A stretch of 64,000 nucleotides of DNA, taken from positions 186,001 to 250,000 of the forward strand of contig CAYJAB010000001.1 of the NCBI GenBank assembly GCA_964368305.1, read 5' to 3'. This DNA is from CAYJAB01 sp964368305. Its GTDB lineage: Bacteria; Bacillota_I; Bacilli_A; Erysipelotrichales; Erysipelotrichaceae. Shown one piece after another: positions 25,725 through 33,754 of the stretch; positions within the stretch are counted from its first letter, which is position 1, and each line of letters starts with the position of its first letter. A program made the translations under genes and the position numbers. Below the pieces are notes generated by a model. It was not told the origin of the DNA. It made no database searches and saw only the letters and a list, made by a program, of their open reading frames with translations.

Positions 25725-26414
25725 ATGGCAAAATTAGGTAAAAAATACGTTGAAGCGGAAAAATTAGTAGACCGCTCAAAATTATACACAGCTGTTGAAG
25801 CTGTTGAGTTAGTTAAAAAAGTTAACTACGCAAAATTTGATGCTTCTGTAGAAGTTTCATTTAACTTAAATGTTGACCCAAGACATGCGGATCAACAAAT
25901 TCGTGGAGCTATGGTACTTCCAAATGGTACTGGTAGAACACAAAGAGTTCTTGTAATTACACAAGGTCCTAAAGAAGCGGAAGCAAAAGCTGCTGGCGCT
26001 GATTTCGTAGGTGGAAAAGAAATGATTGAAGACATCAAAAAAGGTTGGTTTGAATTTGATGTAATCGTTGCTACTCCAGATATGATGGGTGAACTTGGAA
26101 AAATTGGTAAAGTATTAGGTCCTAAAGGATTAATGCCTAACCCTAAAACAGGAACTGTAACAATGGATGTTACAAAAGCTGTTGATGAAATCAAAAAAGG
26201 TAAAGTTCAATACCGTGTAGATAAAGAAGGAAACATCAATTGTATTATTGGTAAAGTTTCATTCGACAATGAAAAATTAGTTGAAAACTTCAAAGCATTA
26301 TACGATGTATTATTACGTGCTAGACCAGCTGCAGTAAAAGGTGCATACATGAAAAACGTTGTACTTTCTACTACAATGAGTCCAGGTGTAAAAGTAGATA
26401 CTGCTTCAGTATAA
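25725..26414 (+). CDS. rplA: 50S ribosomal protein L1
   Basis: L1-stalk protein of 229 residues and presumed repressor of its own operon via the leader at 25222-25263. Signature GKIGKVLGPKGLMPNPKTGTV. The next genes are not rplJ-rplL-rpoB-rpoC, which must lie elsewhere. Confidence 0.97.
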   Translation: MAKLGKKYVEAEKLVDRSKLYTAVEAVELVKKVNYAKFDASVEVSFNLNVDPRHADQQIRGAMVLPNGTGRTQRVLVITQGPKEAEAKAAGADFVGGKEMIEDIKKGWFEFDVIVATPDMMGELGKIGKVLGPKGLMPNPKTGTVTMDVTKAVDEIKKGKVQYRVDKEGNINCIIGKVSFDNEKLVENFKALYDVLLRARPAAVKGAYMKNVVLSTTMSPGVKVDTASV

Positions 26415-26420
26415 TTAATT

Positions 26421-26447
26421 AAGAGCTAAGTAATTAGCTCTTTTTTT
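26421..26447 (+). terminator. Rho-independent terminator after rplA
   Basis: 9-bp stem AAGAGCTAA/TTAGCTCTT, GTAA loop, T-run. Confidence 0.9.
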
Positions 26448-26498
26448 ATGTGGTTTGATATCTAAAGTAATAAATGATAAAATTAATTAGGTGATAAA

Positions 26499-27368
26499 AT
26501 GGAAATAATAAATGATATTATAAAATTTACAGATGGTATTTTAAAAGGATTTGGTATGACAACAGAGAAACTATTGTATATATTGCTGTCCTTAACATTG
26601 ATTTTCTTTGGTGTAAGACTTACATTAAGATTTGCGAAGAAAACAATTAATAAAATAATAAGCAAAAGTGAAGTGAATGACACACCAGATAAGTCACGCC
26701 GCGTACGTACACTGATGTCACTTGCAAAAAGTGTAACAACTTATACTGTTTACTTTTTAGCAATCCTTCTGGTTTTGAGTGTATTGGGATATGGAAATCC
26801 TGTCACAAACATTGCGGCATTCGCTGGGATAATTTCCTTGGCGGTTGGGTTTGGTGCACAAAGTCTTGTGCAAGATGTTGTTACGGGATTGTTTATGACT
26901 TTTGAAGATCAATATGCAGTTGGAGAATTTGTGAACATCAATGGGGATGAAGGAACTGTAGAATCTATTGCAATGCGTGTAACGTATATTCGAACTTTTG
27001 ATGGAAGACAAATCATAATTCCAAATGGAACAATAAAAAAAGTAATTAATTTTTCACGCGGCGAAAATTTAGCGCAAGTTTTAGTTAGTACAGCATATGA
27101 ATCAGATACTGCACATATTATTGATATTATGAAAGATGAAATGACTAAGTTTGCGAATGAGAATAGTGAACTTATCATGACTGCTCCTGAAATTCAAGGG
27201 GTTAAGAATTTAAATGATTCATCAGTAGATATTGGAGTTATATGCCGATGCCATCCAATGCAACAGTGGGAAGTTGAAAGAAGAATACTGCTTGCGATTA
27301 AACAAAGGTTTGATAAGGAAAAAATACCATTCCCTTATCCACATAGAACAATTGACATAATAAAGTAA
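26499..27368 (+). CDS. MscS-family mechanosensitive ion channel
   Basis: Small-conductance mechanosensitive channel of 289 residues. Three transmembrane segments span about 25-45, 80-100 and 105-125. The pore helix TM3 reads AAFAGIISLAVGFGAQSLVQD, followed by the beta domain (FEDQYAVGEFVNINGDEGTVESIAMR) and a C-terminal alpha/beta domain. It releases solutes on hypo-osmotic shock. SD GGTGAT; no strong promoter seen. Confidence 0.92.
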   Translation: MEIINDIIKFTDGILKGFGMTTEKLLYILLSLTLIFFGVRLTLRFAKKTINKIISKSEVNDTPDKSRRVRTLMSLAKSVTTYTVYFLAILLVLSVLGYGNPVTNIAAFAGIISLAVGFGAQSLVQDVVTGLFMTFEDQYAVGEFVNINGDEGTVESIAMRVTYIRTFDGRQIIIPNGTIKKVINFSRGENLAQVLVSTAYESDTAHIIDIMKDEMTKFANENSELIMTAPEIQGVKNLNDSSVDIGVICRCHPMQQWEVERRILLAIKQRFDKEKIPFPYPHRTIDIIK

Positions 27369-27491
27369 AATAGGAAACATATGAATATTATAAAATACAT
27401 GTAATGATTTAAGTTAGTAAAGGCGTAGCGCTTTAACTTAATGACTTAGTAGTTTATGGAATGTTATGTATACTCTATTAAATTTATAAAC

Positions 27492-27520
27492 AAAAATCAA
27501 AGTAATTGCTTTGATTTTTA
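27492..27520 (+). terminator. Rho-independent terminator after mscS-type gene
   Basis: 11-bp perfect stem AAAAATCAAAG/CTTTGATTTTT with a 6-nt loop; 124 bp after the stop codon. Confidence 0.8.
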
Positions 27521-27575
27521 TTTTGATATAAAGAAAGCGGTTTCATTAAAAAATAGGTAATAAAAATGCTGTTTT

Positions 27576-27607
27576 TTGTAGAATCAATGGAAGAATTGTG
27601 ATAGAAT
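27576..27607 (+). promoter_or_regulatory. Probable extended -10 promoter of the LtaS-like gene
   Basis: TGATAGAAT (27599-27607) is an extended -10. TTGTAG lies 20 nt upstream (27576-27581), wider than optimal. The leader is about 110 nt. Confidence 0.4.
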
Positions 27608-27725
27608 GGTGAAATCGTGCTAAGACTATTAGATTATTAACATAGTGTGAAACATGATTTAAACAATAAAATAGATCAAACTTAAATAAATTATTAGTGT
27701 CAGTGTAAGGAAGGATGGTAAGCAA

Positions 27726-29828
27726 ATGGAAAAATTTAACATTAAAGAGAAAATTTCTAAAATTTTTAAAAGAGATAAAGTAAAAGAACAAGAATATTCA
27801 AAAGCAGTTGCGAATGCAATGGTACTATTTAATAAGTATTCATTATTATTTGAAGGATTATTAGCGATGGTTATAAACTTCATTATTGAATGGTGTTCAA
27901 GACATTCATTTATGGAAGCGTTTGGTTATTTAGTTCATTCACCAATTACGTTTATGTATAATTCGTTTTTAATCTTTATAACATTCTCTGTTGTATATTT
28001 ATTTAGAAGACGTTTCGTTTTACGTATATTAATTAGTATGGCATGGATTTCATTAGGTGTTGTGAATGGATATATATTGGCAGATCGCGTCACTCCGTTT
28101 ACGGCAACAGATTTAACAATGATGGATGAAGCGATGGATTTAATTTCAACATACTTCACATTAGGAGAATTTATCTTTTTAGCAAGTTCTATAATTCTTG
28201 TGATTGGAATTATTGTATATTTTATTTATAGTAATAGAAATAAAAAGAACCCATGTACTGTAAAAATGCGCAGAATGTATGCTCTTATAGCGTGTGGAGG
28301 ATGGCTTGCTTTATTTTTAGGGGTAACCCATGTAGCGATAAATACAGGTATTGTATCTAATTATTTTGGGAATATTGCGTTTGCATATAGAGACTATGGT
28401 GTTCCATATTGCTTTATGAGTAGTGTATTTGATACAGGAATGCAAAAGCCTTTTACATATTCAGAAGAGAATATTTTAAACATCACAGAAGGTGGAGCAA
28501 CACCGACTGTTCACGTGAATGAGAGTGAAGAGAATCCAAATATTATATTTGTGCAATTGGAGTCATTCTTTGATCCAATGGATGTTGAGTTTTTAAAGAC
28601 ACAAGAAGATGCGATTCCGTATTTCCGTGAATTAATGGAAAACTATTCAACGGGGTATTTAAATGTTCCTTCATTGGGTGCAGGAACTGCGAATGTAGAG
28701 TTTGAAGTTTTAACTGGTATGAATATGAAATATTTTGGACCAGGAGAAATCCCATATAAAACAATTATGTCAGAGCAAACAAGTGAGAGTTTAGCAACTG
28801 CTTTATCTAATGTTGGATATGAAGCATTTGCACTACATAATAATGGTGGGAATTTTTATAGTAGATCAATCGTATTTGATAATATGGGATTTGATCATTA
28901 CACAAGTGAAGAATTTATGAATATAGATGCATTTAATGAACAAGGATGGGCAGGAGATGATATCTTAATTGAACATGTACAAGATGCTTTAGACAGTACA
29001 GAGGCAACTGATTTTATAATGGCAATTACTGTAGAAGGACATGGTCCATATCCTACAGATAAAATGGAAAATCCTGCGATTAATGTAATACCAATGGAAG
29101 ATACAGATAAGAGTAATTCATGGGAGTACTATGTAAACTTACTTCACGAATCAGATAAATTTGTCCAAGGTCTTATTGAGATGATAGAACAACGTGATGA
29201 GCCAACTGTTGTTGTATTCTATGGAGATCACTTACCAACATTAGGACTTGAAGCAGACGACTTAACAACAAATGATTTATATAAAACAAATTATGTAATT
29301 TGGGATAATATTGGTTTAGATAAAAAGGATCAAGATTTAACAACGTATCAAATTGCAGCAGAAGTATTTAATCAACTTGATATCGAAACTGGAACGATGT
29401 TTCAATATCACCAACAATATATAAACTCTGAAAATTATATGCAAGGGTTAGAACTATTACAATATGATTTATTATATGGGGACAAATATGCATATCAAGG
29501 ACAAGAGATTATCGCAAGTGAAGGTCATATGGAAATGGGTATAAATGACTCAATTTTAACGCATGTCGTAGAACTTGCGGATGGCAGTATAGGGTTTATT
29601 GGAGAAGATTTTACTCCGTGGAGTGAAGTCTTTGTAAATGGTAAAGCATATAAAACAAAATATGTAAGTGATACAAGAGTAGATGTTGTAAAGCTTGAAC
29701 TTGAAGAAGGAGACAAGATTGTAATAAATCATGTTGCATCAAGTTATAATACAATCTTTAGATCAAGTGCAACCTATGAATATTATTTAGAAGGTCTTGT
29801 AGCGACTGATTCTGTTTTAAATCATTAA
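27726..29828 (+). CDS. LTA synthase family phosphoglycerol transferase/sulfatase
   Basis: LtaS-type enzyme of 700 residues that would transfer glycerol-phosphate from phosphatidylglycerol to lipoteichoic acid or a related polymer. Five hydrophobic segments in the first 230 residues precede an extracellular sulfatase-fold domain. Metal ligand Glu279 (FVQLESFFD), catalytic Thr321 (GAGTANVEFEVLTGM) and the VEGHGPY and FYGDHLP motifs are present. A C-terminal beta extension beyond about residue 610 is longer than in Bacillus LtaS. Exact product inferred. Confidence 0.88.
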   Translation: MEKFNIKEKISKIFKRDKVKEQEYSKAVANAMVLFNKYSLLFEGLLAMVINFIIEWCSRHSFMEAFGYLVHSPITFMYNSFLIFITFSVVYLFRRRFVLRILISMAWISLGVVNGYILADRVTPFTATDLTMMDEAMDLISTYFTLGEFIFLASSIILVIGIIVYFIYSNRNKKNPCTVKMRRMYALIACGGWLALFLGVTHVAINTGIVSNYFGNIAFAYRDYGVPYCFMSSVFDTGMQKPFTYSEENILNITEGGATPTVHVNESEENPNIIFVQLESFFDPMDVEFLKTQEDAIPYFRELMENYSTGYLNVPSLGAGTANVEFEVLTGMNMKYFGPGEIPYKTIMSEQTSESLATALSNVGYEAFALHNNGGNFYSRSIVFDNMGFDHYTSEEFMNIDAFNEQGWAGDDILIEHVQDALDSTEATDFIMAITVEGHGPYPTDKMENPAINVIPMEDTDKSNSWEYYVNLLHESDKFVQGLIEMIEQRDEPTVVVFYGDHLPTLGLEADDLTTNDLYKTNYVIWDNIGLDKKDQDLTTYQIAAEVFNQLDIETGTMFQYHQQYINSENYMQGLELLQYDLLYGDKYAYQGQEIIASEGHMEMGINDSILTHVVELADGSIGFIGEDFTPWSEVFVNGKAYKTKYVSDTRVDVVKLELEEGDKIVINHVASSYNTIFRSSATYEYYLEGLVATDSVLNH

Positions 29829-29847
29829 AAACAATCTCATAGTGAAT

Positions 29848-29880
29848 AAAAAAAACATACTTTTATAAGTATGTTTTTTA
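29848..29880. terminator. Bidirectional terminator between convergent genes
   Basis: Stem AAAAAACATACTT/AAGTATGTTTTTT with a 4-nt loop. A- and T-runs on both sides serve the LtaS-like gene (+) and the VanY-like gene (-), whose stop overlaps its edge. Confidence 0.88.
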
Positions 29881-30969
29881 GTTTACATAAAGTAAATAAT
29901 ATTCATCGTAAGTGAGATTTAATTCACTCATTTTTTTCGCAACCTCACTACCAACATAAGTGAAATAGGCAGGATTATGATTAAATCCAGTAATTGACTC
30001 ATATCCTAAAGGATAACGAAGGATAAATCCGTAAGATGCACAATTGTTTATAAGCCATGTATATTCTTGTGTGTTTTCAAATGGAAGATCTCTATTTGTA
30101 AGAGATACAACCTCAACAGAATATCCGGTTTCTAGTGTACTAAATCCAGGTCGTGCGATCATCATATCAAGTGTTGTTTGATCATATTGTTCAAGCATAT
30201 TGTGATATAAAAGGTTTTGTGCACCATAGTTTTGGTATGCTTTGGATGCGGCAATACGAAGTCCTTCTTGTCTAATATCACTGCTTAATTGATCAAATGC
30301 AACTGCAGCATCTTCTTCTAATTTCAAAAGATATAAACGATTGACAGCGGAAATGGATTTAGGGTTTTCTAAAGTATGACTTTGAGGCAGATAGTATTTT
30401 TTATTTACTAAAGGTGTCACATCTTCCATCACTTCTGATTCAATCGGATTTGTATAAGGGCTAAAGTAAGTATTATCTAGTTTAATTGAATTATCATGTG
30501 GTCTATTATTTATAATATCATTTATATAAATAGATAAATCTGTTTGAAAGTCAAATACCAAAAGTGGAATAATTTCTCTAAACTCTAGTTGATTAAACAA
30601 AAGAGAAATATTCTCATCTGAGTAATTTTTTTCTGATAGTTTTGAATATAACTGTACAATATCATCATTGATTGTAGAGCTAATATAATATAAATAAAGA
30701 TTCTCTATTTCAAATTCATGGTTAACAAGATGTTTTTCCAACTCTTTTGAATAAAACTCTGTTTCAAGTAAATGCTCACGTATTCCATACTCATCGATAT
30801 AGCGAATCGTACTTGATTTATATCCAAGTGAAGTAAGTGTTCTTTGTTCAAAGAAATCCTTCCCAAATACAGAAAGTAAAATAAGAATACCCAATGATAA
30901 TGCGATTAAAATTAGGATATTACGGTTTCTTCTTTTTATTCTTTCTGATCTAAGATATAAGTCTTTCAT
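29878..30969 (-). CDS. Membrane-anchored VanY/DacY-like protein (M15B fold) lacking zinc ligands
   Basis: Protein of 363 residues with an N-terminal membrane anchor (about 17-37), a poorly conserved middle, and a C-terminal D-alanyl-D-alanine carboxypeptidase-like domain. The fold signature is clear (ARPGFSTLETGYSVEV; EYTWLINNCASYGFILRYP; ITGFNHNPAYFTYVG). However, SxHxxGxAxD reads S-T-L-E-T-G-Y-S-V-E (His to Leu279, Asp to Glu286) and EPWH reads N-P-A-Y (Glu to Asn332, His to Tyr335). It is probably a non-catalytic wall-binding relative. The frame is intact with a good SD (AAAGGAGT). It overlaps the RluA-family gene by 4 bp. Confidence 0.82.
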   Translation of the reverse strand: MKDLYLRSERIKRRNRNILILIALSLGILILLSVFGKDFFEQRTLTSLGYKSSTIRYIDEYGIREHLLETEFYSKELEKHLVNHEFEIENLYLYYISSTINDDIVQLYSKLSEKNYSDENISLLFNQLEFREIIPLLVFDFQTDLSIYINDIINNRPHDNSIKLDNTYFSPYTNPIESEVMEDVTPLVNKKYYLPQSHTLENPKSISAVNRLYLLKLEEDAAVAFDQLSSDIRQEGLRIAASKAYQNYGAQNLLYHNMLEQYDQTTLDMMIARPGFSTLETGYSVEVVSLTNRDLPFENTQEYTWLINNCASYGFILRYPLGYESITGFNHNPAYFTYVGSEVAKKMSELNLTYDEYYLLYVN

Positions 30970-31661
30970 AGTACTCCTTTAAAATTTGTATACGGTAATG
31001 TGTTTGGTAAATCTGATTCAAATGTCAACATTTCTTTTGTAGTTGGGTGCTCAAAAGTAAGCTTTGTTGCCCATAAAGCAATTTGTTGTTTAACAATTGC
31101 TTTTTTATTGTAGCGTTGATCTCCATAAAGTGGATGATTTCTGCTTGAGAATTGCACACGGATTTGGTGAGGTCTTCCTGTTTCAAGTGAAATGGAAACC
31201 ATTGTTAAGTTATCTGCATAAGCAAGTACTGTATAATGTAAGATTGCTTTTTTTGCTTCTTTATGAGTTGAGGAAACAACACGTACAAGATTTGTTTTTG
31301 TATCTTTATAAAGATAATCGATCAGTGTATCTTTTTGTCTCTTTACTTCGTTTAAAACAACGGCAGTATATATTTTATGCATTTGATTTTTTCTGATTGT
31401 CTCTGAAAGTCTTGATGCAGCTTTAGACGTCTTTGCGAATACACATACACCACCCACTGGGCGATCTAAGCGGTGGACAAGTCCGAGATATACATTGCCT
31501 GGCTTATTGTAAGTCTCTTTTAAATAGTGTTTTAAAAGAGTAAGTAAATCTAAATCATTTGTCGCATCTTGTTGCATTAAAATATTACAAGGTTTTTCAA
31601 CGACTAAAAGATGATTATCTTCATAGAGTATTTTAATATCTTTATAAGTAAAATCTGCCAT
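30966..31661 (-). CDS. RluA-family RNA pseudouridine synthase
   Basis: Converts uridine to pseudouridine in rRNA or tRNA. Catalytic Asp is in LVHRLDRPVGGV; other conserved blocks are ETGRPHQIRVQF and LYGDQRY. There is no S4 domain at the N-terminus, and it is short (231 residues), like RluA/YhcT-type enzymes. ATG 31661 is preferred over an in-frame GTG at 31670 because GTGGGA lies just ahead. It overlaps the upstream methyltransferase by 20 bp and the downstream gene by 4 bp, so the three form one operon. Confidence 0.88.
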   Translation of the reverse strand: MADFTYKDIKILYEDNHLLVVEKPCNILMQQDATNDLDLLTLLKHYLKETYNKPGNVYLGLVHRLDRPVGGVCVFAKTSKAASRLSETIRKNQMHKIYTAVVLNEVKRQKDTLIDYLYKDTKTNLVRVVSSTHKEAKKAILHYTVLAYADNLTMVSISLETGRPHQIRVQFSSRNHPLYGDQRYNKKAIVKQQIALWATKLTFEHPTTKEMLTFESDLPNTLPYTNFKGVL

Positions 31662-32520
31662 AAATCCCACATGGTAGAGTCATACCATTTCTTGTAATTG
31701 GAAGTCCTATGTTACCTGTTTGGATTGTTCCATGTGAAAATCTATCTTGTACAGTCAAGCGTAAAATATTTTCTAATGCAATTGATGAAAATCCTGTTGT
31801 ATATGAATTTACTAAAAAGAATAAAGGATTATCATCTAATATTTCCATACATTTAGAAATAAGTGGATAGAGTTGTTGTTCAAGTTGCCATATCTCACCA
31901 TTTGGTCCACGTCCATAACTTGGTGGATCCATAATAATACCGTGGTATGTATTTCCTCTTCTTTTTTCTCTTTCGACAAATTTAATCACATCGTCTACAA
32001 TAAAACGAATCTTTTTATCTGTTAGATTTGATAAAACCATATTTTCCTTAGCCCATGCGACCATACCTTTCGAGGCATCACAGTGTACAACTTCTTCTGT
32101 ATTATCACAGCTTGCACAAGCCATTGTTGCACCTCCAGTGTACGCGAAAAGATTTAAAATACGTATTGGTCTGTTTGCGTTATTAATTTGCTCCATCATC
32201 CAATCCCAATTCACAGCTTGTTCAGGGAATAGTCCTGTATGTTTAAAACCGGTTGGAGAAACCTTAAACTTTAAGTGTTTGTAGTTTATTGTCCAATGTT
32301 CTGGGATCCTATTTTGAAAACGCCAAGATCCTCCGCCTTTACTACTACGTTTGTAGTGTCCATCGATTCCTGTATGCCATGTTTTATCTTCATTGTATAT
32401 CGGCCAAATTGCAGTTGGGTCTGGGCGTCTTAAAATTACTTTTCCCCATCTGTCTAATTTTTCACCGTTTCCAGCATCTATACATTCATAATCAACCCAT
32501 TGTTTTGCTATAATATCCAT
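31642..32520 (-). CDS. Class I SAM-dependent rRNA methyltransferase (RlmI/RlmK-like)
   Basis: Protein of 292 residues with a Rossmann-type methyltransferase domain. SAM-binding motif I is in ILNLFAYTGGATMACASC, and the catalytic-loop motif is IIMDPPSYGRGPNGEIW, as in RlmI-like 23S rRNA cytosine methyltransferases. It lacks an N-terminal PUA domain. First gene of a minus-strand operon with the pseudouridine synthase and the VanY-like gene; AAGGAG SD and an extended -10 sit just upstream. Confidence 0.85.
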   Translation of the reverse strand: MDIIAKQWVDYECIDAGNGEKLDRWGKVILRRPDPTAIWPIYNEDKTWHTGIDGHYKRSSKGGGSWRFQNRIPEHWTINYKHLKFKVSPTGFKHTGLFPEQAVNWDWMMEQINNANRPIRILNLFAYTGGATMACASCDNTEEVVHCDASKGMVAWAKENMVLSNLTDKKIRFIVDDVIKFVEREKRRGNTYHGIIMDPPSYGRGPNGEIWQLEQQLYPLISKCMEILDDNPLFFLVNSYTTGFSSIALENILRLTVQDRFSHGTIQTGNIGLPITRNGMTLPCGIYGRFYL

Positions 32521-32540
32521 AATATCAACTCCTTGTGGGT

Positions 32541-32549
32541 ATTATACCA
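32541..32549 (-). promoter_or_regulatory. Extended -10 promoter of the minus-strand methyltransferase operon
   Basis: Minus strand TGGTATAAT (32549 to 32541) followed by AAGGAG (32534 to 32529) and the ATG at 32520. No clear -35. Confidence 0.6.
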
Positions 32550-32706
32550 TAGGAACCAACGCGAAAGAGAATTGTTTTTTTAATCAGTTTATAAAAAGTA
32601 TTTTAAATAAAAAAAGGGTAGGTATGTAAATAGTCGATAAATAAAGGGTTATTTAAACTATAAAAAATTCGGTAAAAAAAACACATCAAAAAAACTAAAT
32701 TTATGC

Positions 32707-32734
32707 TTGTTAAGTTGTTATAAATCTATATAAT
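32707..32734 (+). promoter_or_regulatory. Promoter of GNAT gene
   Basis: TTGTTA (32707-32712), 16-nt spacer, TATAAT (32729-32734), 22 bp before the ATG. Confidence 0.65.
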
Positions 32735-32756
32735 AATAGGAAGAGGGAAAAAGATT

Positions 32757-33539
32757 ATGATAAAAAGATGTGATATTAACTCGAAAGAAGAATTGCTAAA
32801 CTATTTAAGACAAGAGAAAGAAATGAACTTGTTTTTTATTGGAGATATAGAAATTTATGGATTTGATTGTGATTTTCAACATATTTATGTAGATAAAATT
32901 GATAATGAAATCAAAACAGTTTATTTGATTTTCCATAAGAATTTATTGGTTTATAGTAATAGCGACTATATTGATTTTTCTGTATTTGAAAAAATTTATG
33001 AAGAGTACCATGTTTGTCAAATTATGGGGAAAGTTGAATTGCTCAACTTAATTAATGAAAAGTATAGTAATAAGTATAATTTTGTTCAAAGTATTTTTAG
33101 TAAGTTAGATGACAAAACGCATTTAGTTGATACAAGTGATGTAGAAATCATACAAGCACAAGTTGAAGATGCGCCTGCACTTTCTGTTTTGTTGGATGAG
33201 TGTTTTGAAGGAAAAGCATTTTATCCAGAAAATATGATTTATAATCGCATTAAATCAAAAGAGGCGAGACATTATTTTATTAAAGTAGAAGATCAAATTA
33301 TTTGCCATGCGAATAGTGCGGTAGAAGTAAAAGATGTATGTATGATAGGTGGAGTTGCGACACTTGCACAATATCGTAATAAAGGATATGCAACAAAAGT
33401 TGTGAGTAAGTTATGCAATGATTTATTATCAGAAAACATTACACCATGTCTGTTCTATAACGACGAAGAGGCTGGGAGAATTTATACAAAATTAGGGTTT
33501 AAACAATTTGGATATTGGGGAACTCTTTCAGAGAAGTAA
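32757..33539 (+). CDS. GNAT family N-acetyltransferase
   Basis: Protein of 260 residues. The C-terminal half carries the GNAT acetyl-CoA motif (MIGGVATLAQYRNKGYATKVV) and a typical end (FYNDEEAGRIYTKLGFKQFG). The N-terminal half has no recognised motif but matches the general layout of two-domain GNATs. Monocistronic between a promoter and a terminator. Substrate unknown. Confidence 0.82.
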   Translation: MIKRCDINSKEELLNYLRQEKEMNLFFIGDIEIYGFDCDFQHIYVDKIDNEIKTVYLIFHKNLLVYSNSDYIDFSVFEKIYEEYHVCQIMGKVELLNLINEKYSNKYNFVQSIFSKLDDKTHLVDTSDVEIIQAQVEDAPALSVLLDECFEGKAFYPENMIYNRIKSKEARHYFIKVEDQIICHANSAVEVKDVCMIGGVATLAQYRNKGYATKVVSKLCNDLLSENITPCLFYNDEEAGRIYTKLGFKQFGYWGTLSEK

Positions 33540-33540
33540 A

Positions 33541-33565
33541 AAAGAGTGGCGATTGTCACTTTTTC
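33541..33565 (+). terminator. Rho-independent terminator after GNAT gene
   Basis: Stem AGTGGC/GTCACT (one G-T pair) with a 4-nt loop, A-run before and T-run after. Confidence 0.75.
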
Positions 33566-33659
33566 TGTTTTTATATTTAACTTAAGATAGCGTTACATAT
33601 ATGTGCATTAATAAAATATTTACGATATGAATAATTTTATTGCGTGAAGCATAGACAAA

Positions 33660-33699
33660 CCTAAAAAAATAAATGTTGAAATTCATTTCTTTTTTTAGG
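33660..33699. repeat. Long AT-rich hairpin upstream of pcrA
   Basis: Arms of 16 bases (33660-33675 and 33684-33699) pair with one mismatch around an 8-nt loop. A-run and T-run arms make it terminator-like in both directions. It ends about 30 bp before the pcrA -10. Confidence 0.7.
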
Positions 33700-33727
33700 T
33701 GTAGTGCTATAAGTTGGCGGCAATTTT

Positions 33728-33736
33728 TGGTATAAT
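33728..33736 (+). promoter_or_regulatory. Extended -10 promoter of pcrA
   Basis: TGGTATAAT (33728-33736), a perfect extended -10. No good -35 at the right distance. Confidence 0.6.
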
Positions 33737-33754
33737 GCCAAAAGAGGTGAGAAT

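Larger units (their letters stand above)
27369..27725. other. Intergenic region before the LtaS-like gene
   Basis: A 357-bp gap without a convincing gene. It contains an imperfect hairpin (27409-27441, TTAAGTT...AACTTAA with inner AAAG/CTTT, no T-run), a terminator (27492-27520) and an extended -10 promoter (27599-27607). Confidence 0.6.

Noticed and set aside
27409..27441. Imperfect hairpin after the MscS gene as a terminator
   Set aside because: No T-run follows; the perfect stem at 27492-27520 is the better terminator.
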